64,000 bases of DNA, taken from Diphasiastrum complanatum. Its lineage: Eukaryota; Streptophyta; Lycopodiopsida; Lycopodiales; Lycopodiaceae. Location of the stretch: NCBI GenBank assembly GCA_029204225.1, contig CM055102.1, positions 22,088,386 to 22,152,385 of the forward strand, written 5' to 3'. The notes beneath the pieces are model-generated. The model did not search any database. It was not told where the DNA came from and was given only the letters and a program-made list of their open reading frames with translations. Of the stretch, positions 40,000 through 52,508 are shown one piece after another; position 1 is the stretch's first letter, and each line of letters opens with the position of its first letter. The translations under genes and the position numbers were made by a program.

Positions 40000-41399
40000 C
40001 GGACAAGTTGGAAGCCAAAGACAGATGGAGGATGGAGATCGAAATTGAATTGGATGCCCCTTCAGTACTTTATACAGTCCCAGTCAATATCTATCACTCT
40101 CAGCATGCTGCTTCAAGTTCTACACCTCTGATATTAGATTTGCTTTCTACTCCTGCCCCACCCAAGCATTTTCAATCTTTTTATGGGGTCTAATTCTTTT
40201 CAGCAACCCCACCAACTTCTGCAATTGTGCTGTTAAGGCATTGATTAGCATCATGATTTCACTGATATCTTCATGTGGCATTTTTGTTTGATATGCATAG
40301 TTGGAACAGAATCATCAAGAAGCTAATTTGTTCAAATTGCCAATCAGTAGCCATCCTAAGTCATTTCCAATTTCCTGGCTTCCTTTCCAATTTTGTGACA
40401 TCACCATCCTCAGTTTTCGTGTCATCAACATCATTGTTTTTTGGCATCAGTGTACTTATTCACCATCAACAGATTCATTTGCACCATTGCTTTTCAGTAT
40501 TTTCATTTTGTGGCATTAGTTTTCAGCACTATACCAAGTGTGCTGATGCTACTCTCTTGAATCCAGGAGAGTTCCATGCAAAGTTACAGGGGCCATGGAA
40601 GCAATTTAATCCTTTGAAACTCAAAGTTTATGAGTTATCATTTGGGTCCTTGCAATTGTGTGTCCTGCTGACTCCTGCAAAGAAGATCTCACTTGGACCT
40701 CTAAAGTATCTGAGTTGTTGAACGACCTAAAGAGAAAATTCCATGCATGTGGTCCAATTAGGTCAACATTATGGTTTCAAGAGACTATTGATTGATGATT
40801 CAAAAGCTTAGCTTACTCACAGTAGTTTAGACTTGCCCTAGCTAGCTTACCATAGTCAAAACTGGTTGTTTCATAATTATGTCATGTATCAAAGAGTTGT
40901 TTTGATCAAATGAAGCTTTCTATCCTTCAGATCTCAACTCCCTCTGTTATAGAATTGGGGTCCTAAGTTCCCGGAGTCCTTTCTTTGTTATCCATGACAT
41001 CCTTGTCCACTTTTGTTAATTATCGTTCCTGCTATGTTTAGGCAGCTTTTACAAGAAAGCTTTTTCAGACTTATCAACTTGTTGCTGGAAGCAATTCGCC
41101 TAGCTGGTCCTTTTCTTTTGGCATCACGTTCTAATTCAGATGCGGCAAACGTCATGGTTGGTGGTTTTATAAATTCTTCTATAGGTCATTATGGTATTAT
41201 TGCTTAGTAATGAGAGGTCTCCTTATGCTTTCGTCTAAAAGCATTTTTCGTCTAATAATTCCATTCAGGCAAGTTCTGCCCAAGGCGTTTCTCAAAACTT
41301 TGATTCATCTGTTTTTCAATTAACTGGTTCTATTCGAGGTAACACTATATCCAAAATCATTAGATAGTGGTTGTTCTCACAATTTAATATCCACTCTTA
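40000..41399. other. Probable TRP intron sequence, no gene recognised
   Basis: Between the possible exon at 39.9 kb and the gypsy fragment at 41.4 kb. The ORF at 40275-40721 (148 codons, plus) has no family motif and is phenylalanine- and serine-rich, as chance frames in AT-rich DNA often are. Confidence 0.4.
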
Positions 41400-41610
41400 C
41401 AGTTACTAAACAGAAAGGGTAAATCAAGCTTTAGAAGACATGCTGCATGACTATATTCAACAATGTCTTCATGGGAAGAATATTTGAGTTTAGTCGAAAT
41501 TGCCTATAACTCATTTCATTCTGCAATCACCATGACATGATTCCAAGCGGCATATGGACATACCCCTATCATTCCTTACTCCATGCTCTAATACCACTGT
41601 GATGATTTTT
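41400..41610 (+). pseudogene. Ty3/gypsy integrase fragment
   Basis: The plus-strand frames give VNQALEDMLHDYIQQCL, then after frameshift EIAYNSFHSAITMT, a stop and FQAAYGHTPIIP. This is the conserved integrase region ending in the YG-P motif. It lies antisense to the TRP gene, probably within a large intron. Confidence 0.8.
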
Positions 41611-41641
41611 TCTATTTACATTATTATTATTATTGAATACC

Positions 41642-41823
<182 letters not shown>

Positions 41824-41939
41824 TGAATGCTTTTATCTACCCTCTTTCTCAGCCTAATGTTCTTCCTTATGTCTTAATTATCTAATGATCTATACTATCA
41901 CATCACAGCTAGCTTGGGGGTCTTTTTCTTTCGTATGTA

Positions 41940-42012
41940 TTTGATTGAAATTAAACTCCAGACCTGAACAAGAAGAAAGAAGGTCCTAGCCAACATGCAA
42001 CTTACAGGAAAG
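41940..42012 (-). repeat. tRNA-like/SINE-like stretch
   Basis: On the minus strand TTGCATGTTGGCTAGGACC resembles a tRNA A box region, and CAGGTCTGGAGTTTAATTTC, about 20 bp on, a B box. It aligns base for base with a segment present in every unit of the 1-10 kb array. No poly(A) tail or flanking duplication is evident. Confidence 0.45.
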
Positions 42013-42628
42013 GGTCTTTTTGGCTGAAAAAATTATTTCCTTTTGAAATTTTGTTTGGACATTCAGCAGCCATGATAGTCTCAACAGTGTTTTTATGTGA
42101 CAGCCTTAGTCAATAGGCATAGCTTGAAAATGTTTCCTTGAGAAAGTACTTTAAAAAGCCTCGTTTGTCATAGGCTGTCATCCTTCAACGTTGCCATTTT
42201 AGTGGCATCTTTGTTTTGTGGCATCAATGTCCGTTTACAACATTTTGTGACTTCAATTTCCGATATTGTTGATTTGGGGCATTCCTTTTCATACTTTCAT
42301 AAAAATACTGAAAACTTGTATTCTATAAGCTGAAGAGAGTTGTGGATAAGCATCTGAAAATTATTTGGACCGCCAATCCCATACTTATTGGGCTCTAAGA
42401 ACTTGAGTGGCCTAGTAGAAGGTTCTAGCATTTAAACTTTTTTAAGGTGAATTAGGTAAACTTAGAGTTTAAGAGTTGTGAGCCTCATTTGAGATGGTGA
42501 AAGAATTGTAGCTTAGCATAGCTAGAATAAAACAGATTAGCATAGAGTAGTATTTCTAGTCAAAGATTGGATTCCTCCTTAGGAAAACCATCATATTTAT
42601 TGTTTACCATTTCGTCACACATATGTTT

Positions 42629-42633
<5 letters not shown>

Positions 42634-42692
<59 letters not shown>

Positions 42693-42716
42693 ACACACAT
42701 ACACACACACACACAC
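42634..42716. repeat. (CT)n followed by (AC)n compound microsatellite
   Basis: About 29 CT units to 42691, then an ACACAC tract to 42716. Confidence 0.97.
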
Positions 42717-44950
42717 TATGGATTATGTCTATTGTTACTTATCCTATCGTATCATATGCAACTTCCATGCATCTTTATTCATATAATGGACACACCCAAT
42801 AAAGTCCATAGTTGGATAAAGGCTGAATTTTTATGTACCGACTAAAAACCATCAATTGAACCCTTGATGCCTAACACTCAAATTCCACACTACTACCAAT
42901 TGGAAATCTCTTCTCACAAGAGAGTGGGAGACTAGTAGCTTTGCTCCTCTCCTCTACAATCCCCTCTCCTAGCTCACCTACACTAGAAATCAAGAAGAGA
43001 CTATGTCTCCCTCCACACCCTCCACAGCCTTCTTTCTTATGTAGGAGAAAGAGAGTGGTGCACGGGGATTTGAAAGACTTGGCCCCGTGTCCTACTCCAA
43101 AATGGCCAATTGGATGATAATTTCTATATAATAATCATGCACTATTCTTTTTGGGCCCATCTTCCCAAAAAAACTTTCCTTATTCCATTGCACTAGTTTT
43201 TGCTTTTCCATTCTCCTTTGACTTTGATTTTGTAAATTTTTTTCTTTTCTTATTTGTTTTTGCCTTTTGTTTTGCAATTGCTTTGACATATTGATCCTAT
43301 TTTGGACCTTGCATCAATACATGATGTATTGGGCCCATTTACTACTTTGAAGGCCCGTCATTATGTGAGTGCGTATGTTTTTCAGCCCTTCTAGCAAACT
43401 CTCTACTCTAACCTTACGAATGCCTGGTTTGATGATCCAAGGTGATGTCAACCCCAAGCCCTAACTAGATAATTCTGAAGCAAGGGTGGTACTCAAAGTA
43501 CGTGCTCAAAGTAGTATAAATTCTTACATACAACAGGTCATTCAACTTCCTTTTCTACAAAGCAAGTGAAATACAAACAGCTATCATGCTTTTTTTTTAC
43601 CCATGAGTTCTTCTCTAGGAGCCATTTGCATAAACTATGACATTTTTGGATTCGTCGTGAATATGTGAGGGGTCTAAAAATTCAACTGCTATTGATTATT
43701 CACTTTCTACACATGTTTCTATTAGCGATTAATTGATTGCAAGCTCTAGTAAGCAATCCAACTTTGATTTGCATTGATAGGTAGTAATTGACTACTAGGT
43801 TGTGATTTGCTTGTCAAGGGTACATTCATCAATGCTCTTGCATGCGTTCAACAATGATCCACTTGATTCAACAAATAGTTAGTAAGGGCAAGTTAGTATT
43901 GACTATATCTATTATTGTTCATAGAAAATTATAGTTGTTTCAATCTAATAGTATACATAGTGCTTGTTACACACCATAGATACCTAACTATCTAGTTCTA
44001 GAAGTTTCGACAAGTTTGGCCTTCAAACATGTGGCAGAACTTCTGTTCAGTGGAAGAGTGTTTCGCCAAATAGAAGAACATTTCCCTACCTTCGTAATGT
44101 TTCCGCATAACATTTTCCCAAGGAGATCTCCTCAGTTACAGAGATGCGGAGTTCGTTCCTCAATGAAAGAAACTAAGAAACTCCTCTCCATACCATTTGC
44201 AACAGAAATCTCAGATAAGAACTGCGTGTTGATAAGTTTAATAGAAAAAATAATGATGTTAAGTCTAGAATGGTGTATGAATATAACACAAAGATGTCCA
44301 GAAATCCACAAAGCTTCATATTTTAGAGTTGCGGCACTCAAATTCATGAAATCCTTGGCTTTAGTTTAAAAAATGTAGAAACCGTTCTTCAATAAGGTCT
44401 CGAATTTGACAGACTACTGATAGCAGAGCCTCCATGTTCAAAACATGAGTTCAGTGATGGGAGTATGACAAGCTTCAATGAGATATATGATCTTTTGAAG
44501 TAAGATCCCAGAAGGCCAACATGGAGGCTTTATTTGTACAAAGTATACTTCAAATAGAAACTGTTTTATTGTTCCTTCTCTGCCAAAATGCTATTATGAA
44601 CCTGCTGATTGTATTGGTTAAATCTTACTAGTACGATTCAAGTTTCATGGCATCGGTAGCAACAACCATTCGTGGGAAATATGATCTGAGATTTTTACTT
44701 GCATTTGAAGTTTGAACCCTTAGCTAAGATGCATCATATACTACAGAAATGAGATCTCCCATTAGAATGCACCAAGTCGTTAGAAGTAGCGAACAGACTG
44801 AATGAATCTTGAAAACTCATCCTTACTACAAATAAGAAAGTCAGAGTAGCTCTAGCCCTTATCATAAAACAGCTTAAGATGGTCTCAATAACTTTCTATC
44901 TCCTGAACAATAGATCCTTCGAAGCATTCCAAAATTACTATGAGATATAC
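42717..44950. other. Probable TRP intron, no exon recognised
   Basis: The ORF at 44016-44369 and its antisense have no family motif. A missing middle TRP exon could lie here, but I cannot identify it. Confidence 0.35.
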
Positions 44951-45154
44951 CTGACTCATTTGAGGAGGGGATTCCTGATGAAGAAGCTGGGGATGATACA
45001 AAAGTCATTGCCTCAGCTGCAGAAAAAGGAATAGAATAATAAAGTGGTGTTTGTGAGGATGGATAGTTTCCAATAACGTTTCTGCATGGGTGCTCAAGAA
45101 CATGTTCAGGGTAGAGCGAGGAGTTTAGTAAGAGTCTAGGAGTTTTAAGCATGA
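44951..45154 (-). CDS. TRP1-like: Probable TRP-family exon, N-terminal half
   Basis: The frame gives VMLKTPRLLLNSSLYPEHVL, then CRNVIGNYPSSQTPLYYS and SSPASSSGIPSSNESG. It ends at a strong donor, GAGTCAG/GTATAT, and starts after AAAATAG. TRP proteins have a long, poorly conserved, serine-rich N-terminal half, so composition fits. The phase does not match the exon at 45438-45621 (that exon ends after one base of a codon, and this one would begin in phase 0), so either another exon lies between or this one starts elsewhere. Confidence 0.5.
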
Positions 45155-45437
45155 CCTATTTTTGGTCAAAGGAACAAAAACTTTTTGAGCGACTTCAAAG
45201 AGCACCTATATTAAAAATGTAAGCTGTGACATCAAAATACATGCTATATACTAAGAAAGATATCGTACATAGGAGCTAGCCACCTAAAATGCAGCTGCTT
45301 CATCAAAACACAAAATGGTTCTTTTGAAGATTCACGTGCTCTACAGAAATCTTCATGTACTTGACTAATAATCATAAATTTTGTTCTCTGTTGCCGCTGG
45401 AACTATGTGGTGATATTGAGAAGTTCCTTTTTCTTAC

Positions 45438-45621
45438 CAGGCTTCTCTGTAGTTGTTTTAAGCTTCTTCTTGATTCTTTCAAACTGTCCAGGCTTGGTAT
45501 CTTGATCGAGTTTCCCAATGTTGCCATCTTGTAAAAGCTCACCAGCCACTGCTGCTAGCAGCTCAAAGAGCCCTGTTCCTTGATTGATACTGGCCACTTC
45601 TTGGATGCGTTTCCGATGACT
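45438..45621 (-). CDS. TRP1-like: TRP-family exon with conserved N-terminal motif
   Basis: The exon begins after an acceptor GTTGTATAG and reads SHRKRIQEVASINQGTG, then LFELLAAVAGELLQDGN, a lysine-rich stretch, and ends at a consensus donor CCTG/GTAAGA. The motif (F)ELLAAVAG(K/E)LL is characteristic of the N-terminal region of plant TRP/TBP telomere-binding proteins, just after the first coding exon. It lies on the same strand as the C-terminal exons and 6 kb upstream of them, so I assign it to the same gene. Confidence 0.75.
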
Positions 45622-48600
45622 CTATACAACATGACGTCAATCACAAAAAGCATGGCACATATATCAGATACACTCATTAGCAATTAGAAGCCCAACAATT
45701 TTTTTCTGAGCTCTAAAGACCTGCTTTAATCAGTTTCACCACGAACCAAATGTAAATGACAAGTGAAATAAAATGTGCAACAGACTAAGAATGTCTTCTA
45801 CAGGAAATATCATATGCATACACAGATATTGGCAACCTTATTGATAGACTTAAGGTGACAAGAGTGCATGGATTTGGTGATGAAGATTGTCTCATATTCA
45901 GATATAGTGTTGCTGCACTGATGATCAGCCTCCATTCTTAGATTTCATCCACCAGAAACACTCATAAGTGGTACTTCCAAGCTAGAATTTCATGATGATG
46001 GGGGACATCGCTTTTAAGGACTTACTTTGCTCTTGCAAAGATATGCTTGCATGGATATTATCTACACAAATGGAGGTTCCAATCAATGAGCCATTCAAGC
46101 TACACTTTGGTACATCATCCTGTAGCTAAACTTGGACACTAAAATACAGGGCCTAAGTGGCCTCAAAAGATTATCACATGGATGAACAAGTCCCTATCTT
46201 CACTGGAGAAGTGATCCAGTCCATTTTTCTAGACTTGTTCTCCAAGTCTGAAATAAGCTGCATGAGACCTGTGTAAAACCCAGCATAGAAGAACCTAATC
46301 AGAATATATTTCAAAAAGCACCTCAATGTGGGGACCCAGATTCTATGGATGCTAAAACCAAAAAGCTTATCCAAACGTTTTCCAAACATACAAACACTTC
46401 TGAAATGCATCTTGTGTATGTAAAATGGAGCTCGATCATCATTCAATAAAATTACAAGGTAACACTGGAAAACTTTGGAAAACTGCTCTGAAAGCTGAGT
46501 TTGCTGAACAATAATTTTCTTCAATTTTTTATGATGCTACCATAATAACGTCTTTATTTTGGGTACCGTTATTAAAGCCATGCTAAAGTGTTCTACCAAT
46601 TATTATGCTATGATCTTACCACTCATGCAATTATAAATGGATTAAATTTTGGAGCAAACATAGTAAAATCAAATAAGCTTTCCACTGAGAGAGAATCTTC
46701 TAAAGAATAACTCCTACTTTAACTTAGGACGAGATTATGAAAGTTTATAAGCTGACGAGTGCAACTAGTTGCAATATGCAAGAGACAAGACACCTTCATA
46801 ATTCACTTCTAAACCAAAATATTCTTTGCTTCATGCAGCCAATTCTTGATGACCAAGAAATCAACCACTCTACTATCTACAACTAGTACTTCTCAAAGTG
46901 TTTTGAAAGACTATGGGTATACGGTCGTGTATGGGGACTAAAAATCATCTAGCAGGTATTCATGTTTCCACAAAGTCTGAATATGCAAAAAAAAAATCAC
47001 ATAAAATACGACATGTTAACACCACAGCCTTGTAACTCGCCCCAACTAAGCAAAGAAAGATGGAGACAAATCAATTTCAACTAACGACGTTTACTGAAAC
47101 TTTAGCACTTTTAAATCGACTATTTTAGTGAAAAAAACATATATAATCGTTCATGATGAAATCTAAATATCCTCTTCATTCTGACCACTAATAATAAAGC
47201 AGTTGTATAATATAAAAAAAGCTGAAATTCTGTCTGTTGTTCTTGGAATGTACCAACTATCAAAGTGTAAGCTCTTAATTTGTTCTATGCAAAATGTGCA
47301 GACCGAATGTCTACTGATCTTGAAAGTTGGAGAAATAAGGCATTACTTGGCAATTGCGCTCCAATAAAAGGAAATTTACTCTCAGGGAAGGAATCATTGG
47401 TTCCTAGAAAGATAGTAATAATGTATGCCAAGGGGTGGAAGAGAACATTTAGTGAAGGAATGAGCAGTAAAGTTATGTAACTACTAAACTGCATATTTTC
47501 CGTCTCTAAATCTTTGATTCTTAATTCACTCCTGTCTTTTGGATGTGAGCAGAGCATACCAGCAGTTAGTTCAAACTGAAAGGGAAAAATCCCCACTGAG
47601 GTTTAGGACTTCTGGCACATCAAAACAATGAAGTATGTTAATAAAGTAGTCGATCCGGTGAACAGGATGTTTAGTAAGCGAGAAATAAGAAAGGCTAACC
47701 GATTTGTTTGCAGATAAAGTACAGAAAATTTTCCCCGACAATGAAGAAAGTTATCGTCTTTACACAAAAGCAGTTTGTCCTTTCATATTTCTACGGAGTC
47801 CATCCATGTGCAGACTGAAAATCACTAAATTTTGAAGGATATGTACAACTCCATTCATAAGTAAAAGACGAAATGCATATACCACATCTACAAATCATTT
47901 TCATCAACGAAATTAAAATGCAGTAAAATCTGATGCTGTTATGGCAATGGCAACAGAATTCAACGTGCAATTGAATTCTTCAGAAAAACATCAACAATTA
48001 GAATTGTTGTCGTAGCATGATGTAAATAAATTAGCATTGAAGGGTAAATGTTTACATCTTTCCACCGAAGCCTAAGTTCGCAAACGTTTTTCTGGAAGAC
48101 GGAAATAGACGGGATTCAATCCTCTTCACCTATCTTTCTGCAGCAAGTCATCGGATGCATCTTGATTCTCGGAAAAAAAACTTCCGTGTTCTTGATAACC
48201 GTCTGCCTGCCTCCAATTGCACCTCCAAACTGTGATTCATCACTCCATCACGATCCGCACCCCTAAATTCCCCTCCTCAACTTAAAATCCTCCATTGCCG
48301 CCACACGCAAAATATCTCACTACGAAACAAAGAAACGAAGCAGGCTATGAACAATCAAGCCAAAACCACAAAACTCCACACCAAAGGAGTTGCTCCGGAC
48401 ACGAGCAGGAGCAAGAAAAAGCTCACAGCAGCGATACAATTGGCATGGCAACTCCGAAAGCAGGCCTCGGGGGACGATTCCAGAGGGAATTGCAGAGATC
48501 GGAGGCAGTGCAGGCGTGTGCAATTGGCACACCAATTTCACGTTTCCGTGACTGAACCAGATCCAAACCAAAACAAACAAACAGTGCACGTTACTCCATC

Positions 48601-48680
48601 TCTTTCGATCTTTCCACGTCCATCTGCTCTGCCAATCATTCCACGCCTTCTCCCTTTTCGATCCACCTCCCTTTTCTCCT

Positions 48681-48684
<4 letters not shown>
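45622..48684 (-). other. Upstream part of the TRP gene (first exon not found)
   Basis: TRP genes normally start with a short coding exon containing a KRLDYG-like motif. I could not find it. The ORFs at 46174-46524 and 47285-47596 show no family motif. The GC-richer stretch at 48100-48650 looks like promoter or 5' UTR. Confidence 0.4.

Positions 48685-48745
<61 letters not shown>
48685..48745. repeat. (CT)n tract at the probable TRP promoter
   Basis: An interrupted CT/CCT tract beside GC-richer sequence. Read on the TRP strand it is (GA)n, a common plant core-promoter or 5' UTR feature. The 243-codon minus ORF over 48320-49051 runs through it and is an artefact. Confidence 0.8.
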
Positions 48746-48747
<2 letters not shown>

Positions 48748-48831
48748 TTTTGCCAATTATGGGCAAAAGCGAAGAAAGAAAAGCGAACTCGAGGCCAACG
48801 AGGACGGGCCCTAAATGCACCCACACGACCA

Positions 48832-49800
48832 CTTGGATATCTGCCACGTGGGCTAATGCCACTTGGAGAGTTTCTATCGGCTGGTTGTATTGCCAAGGGG
48901 CAGGATCTGGACGCTTGATGAGAATCCAACGGTGCAGAGCTTTGGTTTGACTGGCGAGCGAAATTTGAAGCTCAAAAAAACTGATGCCAAAAGCTTTGAT
49001 AGAGATAAGCTCAGAGGGCGCCTTAGCGGCACGATGTACCTCACAGCCCACCTCTTAGATTTCTTCCACGTGGCAGTATGACACTTGGACGGATCTCATT
49101 GGCGAGCTATTTAAACAGCTGGTATAATCTCGACGCTTAATCCAAATCCAGCGGTGGAGCTTTGGTCTAAGTAGCGTGCTAAAGTTGAAGCTCAAAAAAA
49201 CTGAAGCCGAAAGCTTTGATAGAGATAAGCTCTGATGCGGATTAGCGGCCGGACGTGTGCTTCACGGCCCACCACTTCGATTTTTGCCACGTGGTAGTCC
49301 GCCACTGGGACGTATCTCGTTGGTGGAGTGTAAGAACAGCTGGCAGAATCCGGACGCTTAAATTAAATCCAACGATGAGGAGGCTTAAATGGACCAGCGA
49401 ACCAAAGTCCAGGAAAAAGCAATAAAAGCGAAGCGAAAGCTTTGATACAGATAATACAGACTCGCGGGGATTGATGCGCCTTAACGGCACAACAGACTCC
49501 CGCCGGAGCACTCAGATTCTGCCACGCGTCAGTATGCCACGCGGACATTTTCTATCGGCTAATCTTAGAAACAAAAGGCTCAATCTGAACGCCTATCAGA
49601 AATCCAACGGTCCAGAGGTTAAATTGTGAGCGAGCCAAAGTCCAGAGAAAAAACAGACCACACGGCGCACGGGATCAGTTCGATTCTTGCCACGTGGCTT
49701 TATGCCACTCGGACTCTTTTCAATGGTTAGTCGTAATACACGTGGCAAGATCGAATCGCCTACAAGGAAATCCAACGGTCAAAAGCTCTCAATCGAGGAG
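48832..49800. repeat. Tandem array of about 220-bp units, each with an ACGT/G-box-like motif
   Basis: TGCCACGTGG or close versions occur at about 48844 (CCACGTGG), 49066 (CCACGTGG), 49287 (CCACGTGG), 49522 (CCACGCGT) and 49690 (CCACGTGG). Spacings are 222, 221, 235 and 168 bp. Each unit also has TATGCCACTTGGAC-like sequence about 15 bp on, then ATCCAACGGT, and some have AAAGCTTTGATAGAGATAA. CACGTG is the G-box bound by plant bZIP and bHLH factors; CACGTGGC is an ABRE-type variant. The array lies upstream of the TRP gene on its strand. Confidence 0.85.
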
Positions 49801-52418
49801 TGAAGTAAAAGTACCGCGGATAGTGATGAAGGAAAAGGACAGTATGGCGGTGACCGGCAGTAGTAGGTGGGTAATAAACCCCCCCTGGAGAGACCGGCAG
49901 GTGGGATCCTCCACCGGCTACTCCGGTCACCCGTTAATTCTAGCTGGCGCGAGCTCACGGATTTGCTTGACCACGTGCTGGCAGGGAGGCTTATCAAGCA
50001 AGATAAGCTAAAGGCGCCACACCCTCCGTCAGATTGCGACACGTAAGCCGCCTAGGGTCCACCAGAGAATCGGACGGCCCCAGGCTCTCTAAAATTCATT
50101 AATTTTTTTATTTTTTCAAGTACCCAAAAAAAACGAATAATTAAACAAAAATACGATAACCGCCCAAGGAAAGTGCGGGACGTAAAACCGTCAACACGGG
50201 CCCTGACTGGGTCCGGTGTTCCCGAGCCTCTAGGCTCGGCACCCAACCTAAACATTAAATAGCTTAAAGATATCTCTTTTTTGTCTGGAAAATAAATATT
50301 TTAGCTGTTTTCATTTTTTATTTTTTATTTTTTTATCGAGTGTTTAGCTGTTTCCAACAAAGGGGGTTGCTCCATTATATCACAAAGGAATTTGGAACTC
50401 TTTCTTGCACAAGGTGCTTTAAGTGGTTGCACATGGGCTTAAGCAACAATTGTTGCTCATTTAAGTTTCCCACTTTATTATTATATATTCTTCTACCTCT
50501 GAAGCTATGTCCAGACAAGCCCGAAGTATACTCTTTCGCTAAACAATCTCAATCAACACCACATTTGTATACTAGTTGTCTCCGACAACGAAACTGCTGA
50601 CCAGATCATGTGCCTTAATGGATGATTGGAATGCTTTATTGGTCTCGTGAGTACAATGATCTTATTAAACTCAAAGAGCCGTCGGTTAACTTGCAAACAA
50701 TGGCATAGAATACATTAGCTAGATGTAAAATATTGTGCATCAACATAATACTTCAAGTTGTCGTGTTTATGCTCCAAGAAATTTGGCACCTTTTGAAGCA
50801 ATGTTTTCCTTGAAATCTCATTCATTCAAGAAAGGTAAGCTTGGTGTAAGAAGAGCTCTTTTGAAAATAAAGCAATGTAGAAGTCCGTAAATGTAAGATG
50901 TTCCCTATCTTGTTAGTTTGTATGTATTTTTAACACATTCTATAGCTCTCAATATCATCATAGATGCTTGTGCATGGTAGCATGTGCAATTATTAGAAAG
51001 TTCTAAAAATCACCAAATCTACTAATGAGTGAACTTGTCAAACATGGTGTCCACTTGATCTTTTAAGATGCAATTAGTTGGCAGCAATAGAGGCGGCGTT
51101 AGCTTTACATGTCCTAGTAACAAAATAAATTGGTCACTACTAGATATTAACATTGTAGTACCTACAATAGGTTATATATCACAAGTACTTTGAATACCTT
51201 TTCACCTTTGGTGCAAGATAAATATATGTAAATCAAATATGAAAGTAAGAATCAATCATTATAAATATTTGACAAGATAGTTACAAGTTTTGTGGATCAT
51301 GTGCTTGAATTTCTCGCACATGGAAGTTTGATTGAAAAAACTGATTACGTATTGTTAGATCATATGCCAAGGTTTAATCTTTTGTTTTTCCATAAAGCAC
51401 CATGATTTTACCATACATCTTGCAATTTTATAACTTTTAAAGCACCACATTTAGGCATGCCTATGTGCTTTCTCGTATACTAATGAAAATAGTAGAAATC
51501 TTTATCTGAGTGTCATATACTAATAGTTTAGTAAAAGAGTGAACTAGAAGGTTGTGTCCAAACACATCTTGCTTGTGGTGTGTCACTGTTAACAAGGAAT
51601 GAACTTCTTATATTGCAATAGATGCATTGCATATATCATTACTCAAGTTCCTTTTCAATTTATTGATCTACAGTGAAACAAACTAGTGCAAGTTAAAGAG
51701 ATACATGAGATTTAGTTTCCAATTGTTTGGGAAAACAAAAATGTAGTGTGCTATTCTCGTGACTCTCTTCAATTACCATGTACAACCCATGTATGCTTCC
51801 TTTATTAATGTTGATTTTCAAAAATGGATACTGAGTAAACAGAGTTGTAGCCCCTTAAGAACTTGCCTTTCAGCGCAATAATTTTCCATTTTTTGAGGTC
51901 ATACATTGGAACTGTTACTATCACGATATAATGGATGGACCAAAAAGATGAATATAAGAAGTTTCTGATATCAAACGTTTATGCTCAAAGTCTCATGTTG
52001 ACGTTTACTCCATACGTGATGCATTTGAGCTTATATTCATGCATATGATGTAAAATTTGTTGAGAAAATGGAATCCAAACATCAATACCAATTTTGTATG
52101 ATGAGTCATTATGTGCATCAAGACCAATTCTTACCAATATTTAGGGTAGGTCAAATTTAGTTATGTACTTTAGGGCATGTCACATTAACCTCCCAAAAAA
52201 GGTAGATTCCACTCATACATACCTCTATGTCAACATCTCAAGATACATGATTCCAATAGATTAATTTCACACGTTACTTTTCAGAGTACCTATTTATGAA
52301 TGGGTAAACACTTAAAATTATATACACTCCCAACATTATTTTCTTAGATTTACATCAACCTTCCTATAGTGAACAAACCCCCTTAACATATTCTCGCAAT
52401 GGTCATTCAAACACTTTG
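49801..52418. other. Intergenic sequence, no gene recognised
   Basis: The first 450 bp are GC-rich; beyond about 50300 the sequence is AT-rich with no domain motifs in any frame. Confidence 0.45.
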
Positions 52419-52419
52419 T

Positions 52420-52507
<88 letters not shown>
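52419..52507. repeat. (TG)n then (AG)n compound microsatellite
   Basis: About 40 TG units to 52500, then AGAGAG. The cysteine/valine ORF over it is an artefact. Confidence 0.97.

Positions 52508-52508
<1 letters not shown>

Noticed and set aside
44016-44369. 117-codon plus ORF as a host gene
   Set aside because: No family motif, and it lies antisense to the TRP gene between two of its exons; the opposite strand is equally open.
46174-46524. 116-codon minus ORF as the missing first TRP exon
   Set aside because: It lacks the expected basic N-terminal motif and has no splice sites in the right phase that I can see.
48320-49051. Longest uninterrupted ORF of the window (243 codons, minus)
   Set aside because: It crosses the (CT)n tract and the first G-box repeat unit, has no domain motif, and overlaps other open frames on both strands. 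Low stop density comes from the simple repeat and GC-richer DNA.
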